A stretch of 64,000 bases of DNA from contig JAGDZP010000009.1 in NCBI GenBank assembly GCA_049115735.1, positions 1 to 64,000 on the forward strand. Reading direction: 5' to 3'. The stretch comes from CAXBNB01 sp049115735 (lineage in GTDB: Bacteria > Bacteroidota > Bacteroidia > Cytophagales > Cyclobacteriaceae). The notes beneath the pieces are model-generated. The model was not told the DNA's origin. It saw nothing but the letters and a program-made list of their open reading frames with translations, and did no database searches. A program made the position numbers and the translations under genes. Below, one piece after another: positions 26,701 through 34,367 of this stretch. Numbering within the stretch: the first letter of the stretch is position 1; each line of letters starts with the position of its first letter.

Positions 26701-28108
26701 GAGTAGTCCTTCCTTACCTGTTGTTGTTGAGAGTGCTGGTGGTGTTGACTTCCAGGCTGCTCTTGGAAATGGGACTGGAAATTTAGGTGATGTCGCTGAA
26801 GTTACTGAAGGAGATATGCTGGAAGCATGTGATTCTCAATGGATCTATTTCTTCGAAGATGGAGTATATAGAAACGATGGAACGGTCATCATTACAAAAG
26901 ATGGTGCTGAATATGCTTCGACTAATCTTCAGTACTTTGAGCTGACTGAATCGGGGACCTATTCATTAGAATGGATTAGTGATGATCTAACTAATAGTTG
27001 TTCAGACATGATCGGAGATTTCACAGTAGCAATTGCTGATACTCCTGAAGGTGTACCAAGTATTACTACTGCTGGAGATTTGACAACCTGTGAAAGTGAT
27101 CTATCTGTTACAATTACTGCACCATCTGGATTTAGTCATTACAAATGGTATTTCTATAGTGCTGGTGGTAGTAGTTGGACAAGTGATGTTAATAGTTCTG
27201 AGACCTTCTTAGCCACTATGATTGGAGAATATAAAGTAGCAGTAGGCAATAGTGATGTTTGCTTTGGTGATGATTCTAGAGTAATTGAGTTAACGGCTGT
27301 TGCAACAGATGATGATCCTACGGTTGAAGTTATGGATAATACGGATTGTGGCGCTAGTGCTACGACTGTTGAAGTTCAAGGTTCTCTAGCAGGAAATAGC
27401 TATCAGTTGTTTAATTATGACACAGATGCTGCTGAAGGAGATGCTGTCGCAGGAAATGGAGGTTCAATATATCTGACTTCAGCTTCTCACGATCAGGCGG
27501 CACAATTCTATGTGGTAGCAACGACAACAGATGGTGCAGCATGTGCTGGTGATCCTTCTAGCGTTGTGTGGGGATATGTGAGCAATGTACTATTGGAAGC
27601 TAGCGGTAATATCATTACTGCTGTGATAGAAGATGCCGATGGTCCTTGTAGTTCAGGTTGTGATTATGATATTACCTGGTTTAGAAACGGTGTAGAAATG
27701 ATCAATGTCAGCGGTGACAATGGATCCATCACTGTAATAGATGATGCAACATACTCAGTATCTGTTGTATTCGACGATGCTGTTGAAGGTGCTTGTACGG
27801 TGACATCAAACGCTGTAAGTCTAGGTGGTGGTGCTGGTGGTAATGTTGTTGTTCCTCAGTTTGAGACCAGCGTTTATCCTAACCCTACCAGGGATCAGTT
27901 TACACTGAAAGTAGAAGGTGAAGACTTTGGCTTGTACACTGTTCAGATCATGTCTCTATCTGGTAAGGTAGTCTTTAGAGACTCATTCGATAAACAGACG
28001 GAAGAATTTACCGTTCCATTGTCGATTGGACACCTCAAGGCTGGTATTTACAACTTGAACATCGTAAACGATATAAAAACTACTAACCTTAGAATCAGTA
28101 AATTTTAA
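20789..28108 (+). CDS. Giant repetitive secreted protein with type IX sorting domain
   Basis: The 2439-residue protein has a signal peptide (residues 1-32) and a C-terminal type A sorting domain (VYPNPTRDQFTLKVEG to GIYNLNIVNDIKTTNLRISK). The first 1600 residues alternate two modules. One is Ig-like, for example GTAITVNYTVSDMPGD and GESITVNYNAFFFPDD. The other is a sandwich opening with AG-x-R (AGERRATT, AGDRSVTF, EGVRSITS, AGNRSLLT, AGTARRVA; starting near residues 159, 430, 811, 1059 and 1454). The second module resembles reelin-type subrepeats in outline. The last 800 residues look like PKD/SprB-type gene repeats with paired Cys. It is very acidic with many Asp-Asp pairs, suggesting calcium binding. 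It is likely a surface adhesin or matrix protein. Confidence 0.88.
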   Translation: MKNFFTKKIYYGLSMMLLAMMMTFGLHNNAKGQSIDIVSVPVEQQFVGGTATFSYNAADFPVSATETVTFFLFYVDDGDPVVLEEDKVLATSTVQGATTTLDIVWPVFETQDKAIDLIFAAYSGDVFTSDNDFDIDEEDLIITSGADGGSSYDITFYKAGERRATTDAFDVDYDENVRLHVNLTDNGSVDEARPLVVQYSTNGIDGPFTTLIVDDAMVDTNTPTTELYDFDGTESFYFDLPEGAKTTATTFQVLQVNSTTISTNDETWSLNDMDVAVGDIYSLIDPPGVVAMSGTTDITVSIPVLDVTDVMSGTESISGEYAGNDINVAVSLPEVDLSGYGFAAVLEKNDYSYILSSQSVDVNQDSETLIISGTIPANAMYWDDYTVAVYAFDKDDDAPVFGLDYDISSLDPGDFEVEGGTIGTGITFDEAGDRSVTFPALAFPAIDESSYIEYMIKKNADQLSPSGTDIVFEYSVDGGAFVEYGTVAINELSTGGMYISWEGDEIPSAMASDNTVLRVRQEGNNGADLDGWTLMDGSAQSGTNIASSTAVKLGTTGLLDVWRPDVTVDPVPITFDNRPFPMVDYTLTYTIEDGAFPEGTGAMVMLERQDDPSVSDIILGSTDDITGGEIDFKVPPIVADDYTLYLLADHIESDDADSQYGDVSLPIENISIEIEDHSFSNSVTIGSTPFGLPGTAITVNYTVSDMPGDDAELMLKVYDYHEDVDDYVLIGASTSFDGSITATLPTDIIYQDDSNDPKLALSLGNGVFTRYFGDLFVDDRVFQSGEPDSDIIESIEGNSNWGGYNQSLTSEGVRSITSQPFDVSQGGQVRWRYYTAAYDDDQPFRVEASVDGETWTLIDEYEFSNCNWCTHNTNDFIPSEVQSETTQFRLIYNDEFDASDLEDNVIVPLRLRVRRPIFLETQDDDYDFDLAYPEINVGSVDAEYTIGESITVNYNAFFFPDDTEFALVLEQGSEYTVLGRSTAQDASSISGTLPFAPLDPTVGDTKDYTINVIPFVPDAPGGDYIQDQTLTMDKDDDFISIEGSEAYIDTNNKVTFEFREAGNRSLLTGAFDLTMAESVRLKFDYNKTNDYSSFSLDDNKNVVPRLEVSIDAGASFQTIPVYELDEDEEQMYDDGLLYMSGNYEVYIPEEYKTSATHFRWSQPLNQGDEEDIWEVRNFKLKIGSGNEFDDNLYSGSNQDQDIDVLVPNIDHYEWMQSDPDDAVFNGDSFGFTFAAQEDVEEPDMWPPGTMFMFTLAGEIDPDTNEDIVIGSITDPGEGTGSIPFYIVNDNYDVNVKAYIMVDDEPFVMYEDEWIGDLDVFLKAVKLSHVGEDDLATLYAGSSVEFSIDIENVESASDSFDDLYANLIVDYLGEDWLLAAQQGIDNITIDLPPFMRNGIGFDPVFSIRLTEDGPIGAVGTILDSDSQLSDLEDMASNFIAGTVSPGNWVSLAGTARRVATTRDIEASELEDASLLSFEIYFDQLPEDLTNDQYVVFEVSTDGGATYTPWQTFPDMDAEETLNYDYFVYEVTDEMKAGTTRLRWRQEESKGSVYLRNISFSFGEALPFEYAGTSINDIQNQAVIITSIDSEEACLSDEISINYEIRGVHGAETELIVQYSGPANGTIYDVDMGVGQGSGTAVFTLPSDVLAQGAAPGDFRFNLYVDDTTFDELLSDVTNSNYNESWDGSSVSEQAVNVVGPINLDQSFAIQNNQILCDPEDIIVKINGELDNYTYEIFNVADGTVLGSLTYDAEEGDDEINIGMMSGTVELGMNIMSATASGAVCNTATSSYTDVMESVSTFELYRSLNSGTSVATSGESFTICEANSTVLLSLRRQTNTNAGTTSQLTSSGAIEWFRDDFATPVSADGNGYEKSTFDKSGDYFARVTYEGCEYITESVAVEVLESIKDIPEITVTSGDLIACSGDIMVGLSAPEGFEYYSWSNGAKTRSMTVTTAGSYTVQVSNVPFDLACESSPSLPVVVESAGGVDFQAALGNGTGNLGDVAEVTEGDMLEACDSQWIYFFEDGVYRNDGTVIITKDGAEYASTNLQYFELTESGTYSLEWISDDLTNSCSDMIGDFTVAIADTPEGVPSITTAGDLTTCESDLSVTITAPSGFSHYKWYFYSAGGSSWTSDVNSSETFLATMIGEYKVAVGNSDVCFGDDSRVIELTAVATDDDPTVEVMDNTDCGASATTVEVQGSLAGNSYQLFNYDTDAAEGDAVAGNGGSIYLTSASHDQAAQFYVVATTTDGAACAGDPSSVVWGYVSNVLLEASGNIITAVIEDADGPCSSGCDYDITWFRNGVEMINVSGDNGSITVIDDATYSVSVVFDDAVEGACTVTSNAVSLGGGAGGNVVVPQFETSVYPNPTRDQFTLKVEGEDFGLYTVQIMSLSGKVVFRDSFDKQTEEFTVPLSIGHLKAGIYNLNIVNDIKTTNLRISKF

Positions 28109-28113
28109 TTGAT

Positions 28114-28542
28114 ATGAAATACTTGAATAAAATAATGATAGCAGGAATGATGGCCATATTGGCTGTCGCCTGCGCTAGTCCCGAAGCAGCTACACCAGGA
28201 TCTATGGCTTATGGAGATTGGGAGGTAGTGGAGTTCTATGTGGATGGTCAAAGCAATGGAGTTACCGCCATTGATAGGTTTACCCTGGATAGAAATGATA
28301 CTTTCGTATTAGAAGATGCCAATGGTATTCTTACATCTGGAGCATGGAGTGCTACAGAGAATTCTCTGACACTTTCAGGTTCTAATGGAGTAACATTTGC
28401 GTTTGCAATTGTTTTTCAGTCCAGAACCAAAATGCACTTGACGCAGACTATAAGCAACCCTACGGTTGGTTCTTTTACCATAACCTATCTATTGGATAGG
28501 TATGATGATGGTACTAACTACGGTGATGGGGTTCTTGAGTAG
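28114..28542 (+). CDS. Lipocalin-like lipoprotein
   Basis: The 142-residue lipoprotein (lipobox LAVACAS) has a small beta-rich domain. It opens with YGDWEVVEFYVDG and continues RFTLDRNDTFVL, GAWSATENSLTLSG and FTITYLLDRYDDG, the layout of Bacteroidota lipocalin-like (copper-resistance NlpE-like) domains. It begins 5 bp after the giant protein gene and is followed by a strong terminator, so it closes a three-gene operon. It may sit at the inner face of the outer membrane with the barrel encoded first in the operon. Function is unknown. Confidence 0.8.
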   Translation: MKYLNKIMIAGMMAILAVACASPEAATPGSMAYGDWEVVEFYVDGQSNGVTAIDRFTLDRNDTFVLEDANGILTSGAWSATENSLTLSGSNGVTFAFAIVFQSRTKMHLTQTISNPTVGSFTITYLLDRYDDGTNYGDGVLE

Positions 28543-28570
28543 GATTTAGAGAAATCATATTAATTGGAAA

Positions 28571-28599
28571 GGCTGTCTACGAAGTAGGCAGCCTTTTTT
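28571..28599 (+). terminator. Intrinsic terminator after giant-protein operon
   Basis: GGCTGTCTAC-GAA-GTAGGCAGCC pairs along all ten positions (one G-T) and is followed by TTTTTTA. It closes the 20103-28542 transcript. Confidence 0.92.
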
Positions 28600-28663
28600 A
28601 TTTCCTATTTTACTTGGTTTATGCTAATTTCAGCCTGAAGCTTTAGCTGAATAATTTTTATCT

Positions 28664-29044
28664 ATGCCCGACTTTAAAAAATACTTCATTATCCCAGCAG
28701 AACCTGAGGAGGTTTACCTGGCACTTACCACCGAGTCTACTATTCGTTTATGGACTGGAGATGAAGTGAGCATGGTTGCTGAGGTTGGTACAGAATTCTC
28801 CTTATGGGATGGTGCTATTGTTGGCAAAAACCTGGAGTTTGTAGATGGAAAGAAGATCGTACAGGAATGGTATTTTGGTGATTCAGAAGAAAAGTCAATC
28901 GTCACCATAAAATTACATCCTCATAAAAGCGGAACCTCCGCTGAGCTTCATCACACTAACATTCCCGAAAAAGATTTTGAAGACTTTGCAGAAGGATGGC
29001 AGCATAGTTATTTTGCGTCTTTGATTGAGTTTTATGAAGATTAA
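28664..29044 (+). CDS. SRPBCC (START/AHSA1-like) domain protein
   Basis: The 126-residue cytosolic protein matches the AHSA1-like SRPBCC fold from end to end: KYFIIPAEPEEVYLALT, then WTGDEVSMVAEVGTEFSLWDG, IVQEWYFGD, TIKLHPHKSGTSAELHHTNIP and EGWQHSYFASLIEFYE. Such proteins bind hydrophobic ligands or assist stress responses; the ligand is unknown. It is followed 21 bp later by the sulfatase gene and may be cotranscribed with it. Confidence 0.88.
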   Translation: MPDFKKYFIIPAEPEEVYLALTTESTIRLWTGDEVSMVAEVGTEFSLWDGAIVGKNLEFVDGKKIVQEWYFGDSEEKSIVTIKLHPHKSGTSAELHHTNIPEKDFEDFAEGWQHSYFASLIEFYED

Positions 29045-29065
29045 CACGCAAGATTAAACTATGCT

Positions 29066-30919
29066 ATGTACAAATTTCTAATATTGTTATCAAGTCTATT
29101 TCTTACACTGGGTTGCTCAGTTGAGAAACAGGAAAAGAAAAAGCAGCCAAACTTTGTTTGGATCATGTCGGAAGACAACTCCAAGCATTTTATGAAGATG
29201 TTTGATGAGAACGGAATTGCTACTCCTCATATTGAAAAACTGGCAGCTAATGGCGTGACTTTCACAAGAGCATTTTCTAATGCGCCGGTTTGTAGTGCTG
29301 CGCGTACCACATTAGAAACCACGTGTTATGGTCCAAGAATAGGAACACAGTTTCATAGAAAATCTGAGATTGTGCCAATGCCGGATGGTCTGAAGATGTT
29401 TCCAGAATACTTAAGGCAGGCAGGGTATTTCACAGTGAACAAAACAAAAACTGACTACAATGCATTAAGTGGTGAAAACGTATGGGATGAAAAATCAAAA
29501 GATGGGCATTGGAGAAACAGAAAGGAAGGACAGCCTTTTTTCTACAAGAGGACCTATACCGAATCACACGAGAGTCGATTACACTTTGATGCTGATTTGG
29601 TACAAACATACAATCCTACTGTTCACCCGGATTCTGTTTTTCTGAATCCTAATCATCCGGATACTGAATTGTTCCGCTTCACAAGTGCGTATTACCGTGA
29701 TAGAATAATAATGAATGACGACTTTGTTGGAAGTGTGGTAGAGGAACTTGAAAAAGATGGACTACTTGAAGATACCTTTATTTTCTATTTTGGTGACCAT
29801 GGTGGCGTTTTACCTGGAAGTAAAGGGTATTTGTACGAAACGGGTCTTCATGTACCTCTGGTTGTAAGAATCCCCGAAAACTATAAAGACCTTGTATCTC
29901 ACAAGCAAGGTAGTAGTTCTGATGCTTTTATAAGCTTCGTTGATTTTGGACCTACGTTACTCAAACTGGCGGGTTTGGATATCCCTGAAGTTTCTGATGG
30001 AAAGCCATTCATGGGACTTGAAATGCCAGAAAGCAATAATGTCACTTTCGGGTATGCAGATAGGTTTGATGAAAAGTATGACTTGGTCAGGTCTGTGCGC
30101 AAAGGGAAGTTTAAGTACATGAGAAACTATCAGCCCTTTAACCCTGACGGCCTGCACAATGATTATAGATATAAATGCCTGGCGTTTGAGGAATGGCGCG
30201 AGTTGTTTAAGCAAGGAAAGCTGAATGATATACAGAAACATTTTTTTGTACCTCGACCAGCTGAGGAACTTTTTGATATCGATGCAGACCCTTATGAAAC
30301 AAAGAATCTTGCAGCAGATCCGGCGTATAGGGAGCAAGTAAAAGAGATGCGTCAAACATTAAATGAATGGGTGAAGGGAATGCCTGATCTTAGTTTCTAT
30401 CCGGAGAGCGAACTGGTAAAATCTGCCTTTGATAATCCTACTGGTTTTGGGCAAGCCCACAAGGATGATATAAACAAATTGGTTGATATTGCTGATTTGA
30501 GTTTGATGTCGTTCGCTGATGCTAAGGATAAAATATCTGATGCTCTCGATGCTGATGATCCAATGAAGAAATATTGGGGATTGATTGTTTGCAGTAGTTT
30601 TGGTGAAAACGCTTCTGAGTTTTATTCAAAAGCAAAAGAACTTACTAAAGATGAGCATCTATTGGTAAGAACAAGAGCGGCCGAATTTTTGGCATTGAAT
30701 GGTGAGCAAAACCCTAAGGATGTAATCAATCAAGTATTAAAAGAAACAAAACAGGATATTGAAGCTTTACTCGTCTTGAACACCGTCGTACTCCTAATGG
30801 ATGGTCCGTATAAGTATACGTTTGATATTGACGAGAGCTTTTTTAGTGAAGAAATTTTAAAGCGTGATTGGATTCAGAGAAGACTAGAGTATATCTCTGA
30901 GCGGCAAAGTAAATCGTAA
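29066..30919 (+). CDS. Sulfatase lipoprotein with C-terminal helical extension
   Basis: The 617-residue sulfatase has a lipoprotein signal (LFLTLGCS). The catalytic signature is CSAAR with C76 as the residue converted to formylglycine by FGE (C-x-A/P-x-R). The N-terminal VWIMSEDNS gives metal ligands and FYFGDHGG the second metal pair. Its style resembles the N-sulfoglucosamine sulfohydrolase/heparan group, so a sulfated glycan is the likely substrate. After the catalytic part (to about residue 470), the last 150 residues look like HEAT-type helical repeats (EHLLVRTRAAEFLALNGEQN), not usual in the family. No carbohydrate-binding or SusCD genes are adjacent, so the substrate is open. Confidence 0.9.
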   Translation: MYKFLILLSSLFLTLGCSVEKQEKKKQPNFVWIMSEDNSKHFMKMFDENGIATPHIEKLAANGVTFTRAFSNAPVCSAARTTLETTCYGPRIGTQFHRKSEIVPMPDGLKMFPEYLRQAGYFTVNKTKTDYNALSGENVWDEKSKDGHWRNRKEGQPFFYKRTYTESHESRLHFDADLVQTYNPTVHPDSVFLNPNHPDTELFRFTSAYYRDRIIMNDDFVGSVVEELEKDGLLEDTFIFYFGDHGGVLPGSKGYLYETGLHVPLVVRIPENYKDLVSHKQGSSSDAFISFVDFGPTLLKLAGLDIPEVSDGKPFMGLEMPESNNVTFGYADRFDEKYDLVRSVRKGKFKYMRNYQPFNPDGLHNDYRYKCLAFEEWRELFKQGKLNDIQKHFFVPRPAEELFDIDADPYETKNLAADPAYREQVKEMRQTLNEWVKGMPDLSFYPESELVKSAFDNPTGFGQAHKDDINKLVDIADLSLMSFADAKDKISDALDADDPMKKYWGLIVCSSFGENASEFYSKAKELTKDEHLLVRTRAAEFLALNGEQNPKDVINQVLKETKQDIEALLVLNTVVLLMDGPYKYTFDIDESFFSEEILKRDWIQRRLEYISERQSKS

Positions 30920-30933
30920 TCCTAGGCAAAGAA

Positions 30934-30965
30934 AAAGGCTTTGAACCATGTGGTTCAAAGCCTTT
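30934..30965. terminator. Bidirectional terminator between sulfatase and rpoD
   Basis: AAAGGCTTTGAACCA and TGGTTCAAAGCCTTT form a perfect 15-bp stem around TG. The minus-strand transcript (rpoD) gets a T-rich tail from the A-run at 30932-30936. The plus-strand tail is weaker (TTTCTTAT). Confidence 0.88.
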
Positions 30966-30993
30966 CTTATGTTTATCGTTTTGCGCTTCTGTA

Positions 30994-31866
30994 TCAGGTA
31001 GCGCAGAACTCTTTCAATCTTTGGTTTTTCGTTGGCTCTCTTAGTTTTTGCAATGCCTTTTCTCTGATCTGTCTTACCCTTTCCCTTGTCAATCCCATGA
31101 TGTCACCAATTTCTTCCAGGGTAAATGGGTTATCAGAACCAATACCAAAACTCATTTTCACCACTTCTCTTTCCCTTGCGGTCAAAGTGGAAAGAGCTCT
31201 GATAGTCTCAACCTTCAACGAGTCGTTGAATACCATTTGACCATCAGTTGGTACTGTAGTTTTGTTTTCCAATACATCCAGAAGAGAGCCAGATTCATCT
31301 TCACCGAAAGGAGCATCCATTGACATTTGCTTCACTTCAGCACCAAGCGTGTTTCTAACCTCGCTCGGCTTCATTTCAAGAATATCCGCTAATTCTTCCT
31401 CGGTAGGCTCACGTTCATATTTTTGTTCCAATTCAGCATATGCTCTTCTAATTTGATTGATAGCACCAGATTTGTTCATTGGAAGCCTTACAATCCTTGA
31501 CTGCTCAGCTAATGCCTGCATAATTGATTGTCTAATCCACCAAACAGCATAAGAAATGAATTTGAAACCTTTGGTTTCATCAAATTTCTTTGCAGCCTTA
31601 ATCAAACCAAGGTTTCCTTCGTTGATCAAGTCATTAAGAGGCAAACTTCTGTTTTGGTACTGTTTAGCAACTGATACAACAAATCTCAGGTTTGATTTCA
31701 CTAGCTTTTCGAGTGCCAGATCATCACCCTGCTTAATTCTTTGAGCCAATGTTACCTCTTCGTCGGGAGTAATCATTGGTACGCTACTTACTTCAGTGAA
31801 GTACTTTTCGAGCGTATGACTTTCCCGTCTGTTGGTAATTGATTGCGTAATTTTTAATTGTCTCAT
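30994..31866 (-). CDS. rpoD: Primary RNA polymerase sigma factor
   Basis: The 290-residue sigma factor begins directly with region 1.2 (LEKYFTEVSSVPMITPDEE) and has no acidic region 1.1, as in Bacteroidota. Region 2 includes FISYAVWWIRQSIMQAL, which melts the -7 box, region 3 follows, and region 4.2 TLEEIGDIMGLTRERVRQIR binds the -33 box. It is the housekeeping sigma that reads TTTG/TAnnTTTG promoters. It is monocistronic with a full-consensus promoter (31920-31949) and a strong terminator. Confidence 0.97.
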   Translation of the reverse strand: MRQLKITQSITNRRESHTLEKYFTEVSSVPMITPDEEVTLAQRIKQGDDLALEKLVKSNLRFVVSVAKQYQNRSLPLNDLINEGNLGLIKAAKKFDETKGFKFISYAVWWIRQSIMQALAEQSRIVRLPMNKSGAINQIRRAYAELEQKYEREPTEEELADILEMKPSEVRNTLGAEVKQMSMDAPFGEDESGSLLDVLENKTTVPTDGQMVFNDSLKVETIRALSTLTAREREVVKMSFGIGSDNPFTLEEIGDIMGLTRERVRQIREKALQKLREPTKNQRLKEFCAT

Positions 31867-31919
31867 ATTTTAATTTTCTGACCTATTTGAGTTTTTTGTT
31901 GTTATGCTTTTTGGAGCCG

Positions 31920-31949
31920 CAAAGTTAGCATTTTTTATGGTCTAATCAA
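31920..31949 (-). promoter_or_regulatory. Bacteroidota-type promoter of rpoD
   Basis: On the minus strand, TTG (complement of 31947-31949), exactly 19 nt, then TAACTTTG (complement of 31920-31927) is a full consensus match. It predicts a leader of roughly 45 nt before the rpoD ATG at 31866, so the sigma factor gene is read by its own product. Confidence 0.82.
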
Positions 31950-32153
31950 GGCTTCTTTTTGCATATATTATATTTAACTTCTCTAACGAATAAAAGGTTG
32001 TCGAATTATACTTTAATACGACTTTTGTTGAAAATGTAACCCCATATATTGTAATCTAATATATAGTTTTCAATAATTTGGATTTTCAGTGAATATTACT
32101 TAATATCATCTACTGAAGAAAAACTAAATTTTCAAAACTAGACTCAATTGACT

Positions 32154-32609
32154 ATGAATTTCAAAGGCGTTCAAGAAGCATCTACACAAGATACCAGTTA
32201 CGAGCCAATTTCTAATTATATGGCACGTGAAAGCGATTTAATTACATTTAGTCCTGACCAGGAGATAGCAGATGCGATTAAAATCATGCTTGATAAGAGA
32301 ATATCTGGTGGTCCGGTACTGAATGAACGCAGAGAGCTTGTAGGAATGTTGTCTGAAAAGGATTGCCTAAAGATTTTGTTTCAGTCATCATATCACAATG
32401 TGCCGTCTGGAAAAGGCAAGGTATCTGATTATATGTCGGAAAACCTGAAGACGCTGGATATAGACACCTCCGTGGTAGATGCGGCCAATGAATTTTTGAG
32501 TACTTATGTACGTAGATTTCCTGTGACGCATAACGGAATACTGAAAGGACAGATTAGTAGGAGGGATGTTATGAAGGCGGCCTTGAAAATTAAAGCTACT
32601 ACCTGGTAG
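32154..32609 (+). CDS. CBS-domain protein
   Basis: The protein has 151 residues from ATG 32154; an in-frame TTG two codons earlier is less likely. It is a single CBS pair: SNYMARESDLITFSPDQEI...VLNERRELVGMLSEKDCLK and DYMSENLKTLDIDTSVVDA...RRFPVTHNGILKGQISRRDV. CBS pairs bind adenine nucleotides and usually regulate a partner; no catalytic domain is attached here. It is alone, convergent with ruvC, whose stop is 5 bp away. The 287-bp gap upstream contains the rpoD promoter and otherwise nothing clear. Confidence 0.92.
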   Translation: MNFKGVQEASTQDTSYEPISNYMARESDLITFSPDQEIADAIKIMLDKRISGGPVLNERRELVGMLSEKDCLKILFQSSYHNVPSGKGKVSDYMSENLKTLDIDTSVVDAANEFLSTYVRRFPVTHNGILKGQISRRDVMKAALKIKATTW

Positions 32610-32614
32610 GGTAT

Positions 32615-33181
32615 TTATTTTAACCTTTTTGGGTTGTCTGACAGAAAGGCCTTCCAACTCTTATGGGCAGTTCTTTGGTTTCCTCCTTGATATTCATGAC
32701 ACAGTGCTACGGCCAATGCGTCCGTTGCATCCAGGAGTTTAGGTGCGTCCTTAATCTGCAAAAGAGTCATCAGCATTTTAGCAACCTGTTCTTTCGAAGC
32801 ATTACCATTGCCCGTAACGGATTGCTTGACTTTCTTAGGTGCATATTCCGTAATTGGAATTTCCCTGGATAATGCAGCGGCCATAGCCACTCCTTGTGCG
32901 CGCCCTAGTTTCAACATAGACTGAATATTTTTCCCATAAAAGGGGGCTTCCAGTGCTACTTCATCCGGTTGAAATTCTTCGATCACACTCAAAACACGTT
33001 CGTATATTTTCTTAAGCTTGAGTTCATGATTGGTATATTTGCTAAGGTGAATTACTCCAAACTGTAACAGGCTTATTTTTTTATTCTGAACCAGAATCAA
33101 ACCATATCCCATAACACTGGTTCCCGGATCCAGCCCAAGAATGATTTTTTCTTTTCTCCCCTCATTTGTTTTATCAACCAT
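32615..33181 (-). CDS. ruvC: Holliday junction endonuclease RuvC
   Basis: The 188-residue RuvC resolves Holliday junctions as a dimer with RuvAB. The RNase H-like catalytic acids are visible in LGLDPGTSVMGYG, ALEAPFYGKN and the late DATDALAVALCHEY. The K-rich KKVKQSVTGNGNASKEQV is the DNA-contacting family block. The length is typical, with a short extra C-terminal tail. It is divergent from a GT2 gene (40 bp apart) and convergent with the CBS gene. Confidence 0.97.
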   Translation of the reverse strand: MVDKTNEGRKEKIILGLDPGTSVMGYGLILVQNKKISLLQFGVIHLSKYTNHELKLKKIYERVLSVIEEFQPDEVALEAPFYGKNIQSMLKLGRAQGVAMAAALSREIPITEYAPKKVKQSVTGNGNASKEQVAKMLMTLLQIKDAPKLLDATDALAVALCHEYQGGNQRTAHKSWKAFLSDNPKRLK

Positions 33182-33221
33182 CGATGCAATTTAGACAGAA
33201 CACTAAAATTATAAAAAGCCG

Positions 33222-34343
33222 ATGACACTAGGAGTTGTAATGTGGGTTGTGCTTCTAGCTTATGCTGGTTTCATTTTCTGGATGATAGCATCCTGGTCAT
33301 CCATTGTTAGTCCAGAATATGGTAGTAAAAAGAATATGTTTGTGTCAGTCATTGTTCCTGTGAGGAATGAAGAGAGTACTATTACTTCTACGGTGAGATC
33401 TATAGTAGCATCTAATAATGAGACTGACAAATACGAGATATTAGTTGTGAACGACCATTCTACAGACTATACATTGGAGGTATTAGAAAAACTGAAGCAA
33501 GACATAACTCAATTGAGAGTGATTTCTAACACACCAGGTAGTCAGGGTAAAAAGAAGGCTATCGAGCTGGGTGTGTCCCAGAGTAAAGGAGATGTCATAA
33601 TTTGTACGGATGGAGACTGTCATGTAGGAAATGACTGGATGACGGCTCATACTAATCATTATCAAAAGGAAGAAGGTGCCGCTATGCTCACCGGACCGGT
33701 GAAATATATAGAGAACGGAACCTTGCTAAGTAGGCTTTTAAACCTGGAACTCTCCGTCTTGGTTTTGGTAGGCGCGGCTACTTTGAATCGTGGAATTCCA
33801 GGCATGGCTAATGGAGCCAATCTAAGTTTTAAAAAGGAGTCATTTTTGGGTGTAAAAGGATATCAAGGGAATGAACACATTCCCTCTGGGGATGATGAGT
33901 TTTTACTTAGAAAAATTTGGAGCAAATTTCCTGGAAGAGTGGCCTTTTTGAAAGAAAAGAAAGCCATTGTTGAGACTAATTCTCCCGAATCCCTTCAAGA
34001 GTTTATTCAACAACGAAAAAGGTGGGCTTCAAAATGGAGGCATCATTCCGACTTTTATTCAAAGCTAATTCCCGTTTTCTTGTTTCTTGCAAATAGCATG
34101 AGCATTGTGGCTATGGTAGGTTTGATTGCTGGATATCAACCATTGACTTGTGGAGTATTTCTACTGTCTAAGTTCATTGCAGAGTATTTGTTAATAATAG
34201 TTTCAACTGATTTTCTTGGAATTAAAAGGAGTATTTTGGGCTTTTTCATGCTGGAAATTATTTATCCTTTTTATGTTGTTTTCTTTGGATTAGCCTCTAA
34301 TTTTGGAAAGTACGCATGGAAGGATAGGGTGTACGGAAATTGA
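33222..34343 (+). CDS. Membrane glycosyltransferase family 2, processive type
   Basis: The 373-residue GT2 has one N-terminal membrane helix (MWVVLLAYAGFIFWMIASW), a catalytic domain and three C-terminal helices. Nucleotide-sugar residues are VVNDHSTD and the DxD-like CTDGDC; the general-base region is SGDDEFL. The QQRKRW motif (Q-x-x-R-W) marks processive enzymes such as cellulose, hyaluronan and PNAG synthases. It starts a run of tightly packed genes through 39433. The polymer made is not known. Confidence 0.9.
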   Translation: MTLGVVMWVVLLAYAGFIFWMIASWSSIVSPEYGSKKNMFVSVIVPVRNEESTITSTVRSIVASNNETDKYEILVVNDHSTDYTLEVLEKLKQDITQLRVISNTPGSQGKKKAIELGVSQSKGDVIICTDGDCHVGNDWMTAHTNHYQKEEGAAMLTGPVKYIENGTLLSRLLNLELSVLVLVGAATLNRGIPGMANGANLSFKKESFLGVKGYQGNEHIPSGDDEFLLRKIWSKFPGRVAFLKEKKAIVETNSPESLQEFIQQRKRWASKWRHHSDFYSKLIPVFLFLANSMSIVAMVGLIAGYQPLTCGVFLLSKFIAEYLLIIVSTDFLGIKRSILGFFMLEIIYPFYVVFFGLASNFGKYAWKDRVYGN

Positions 34344-34367
34344 CTGAATGGAAGAAAAAAGCTTGAT

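Noticed and set aside
20103..28542. SprB/SprF gliding adhesin pair
   Set aside because: The small barrel does not look like PorP/SprF and the giant's front modules differ from SprB repeats, so the name is not used.
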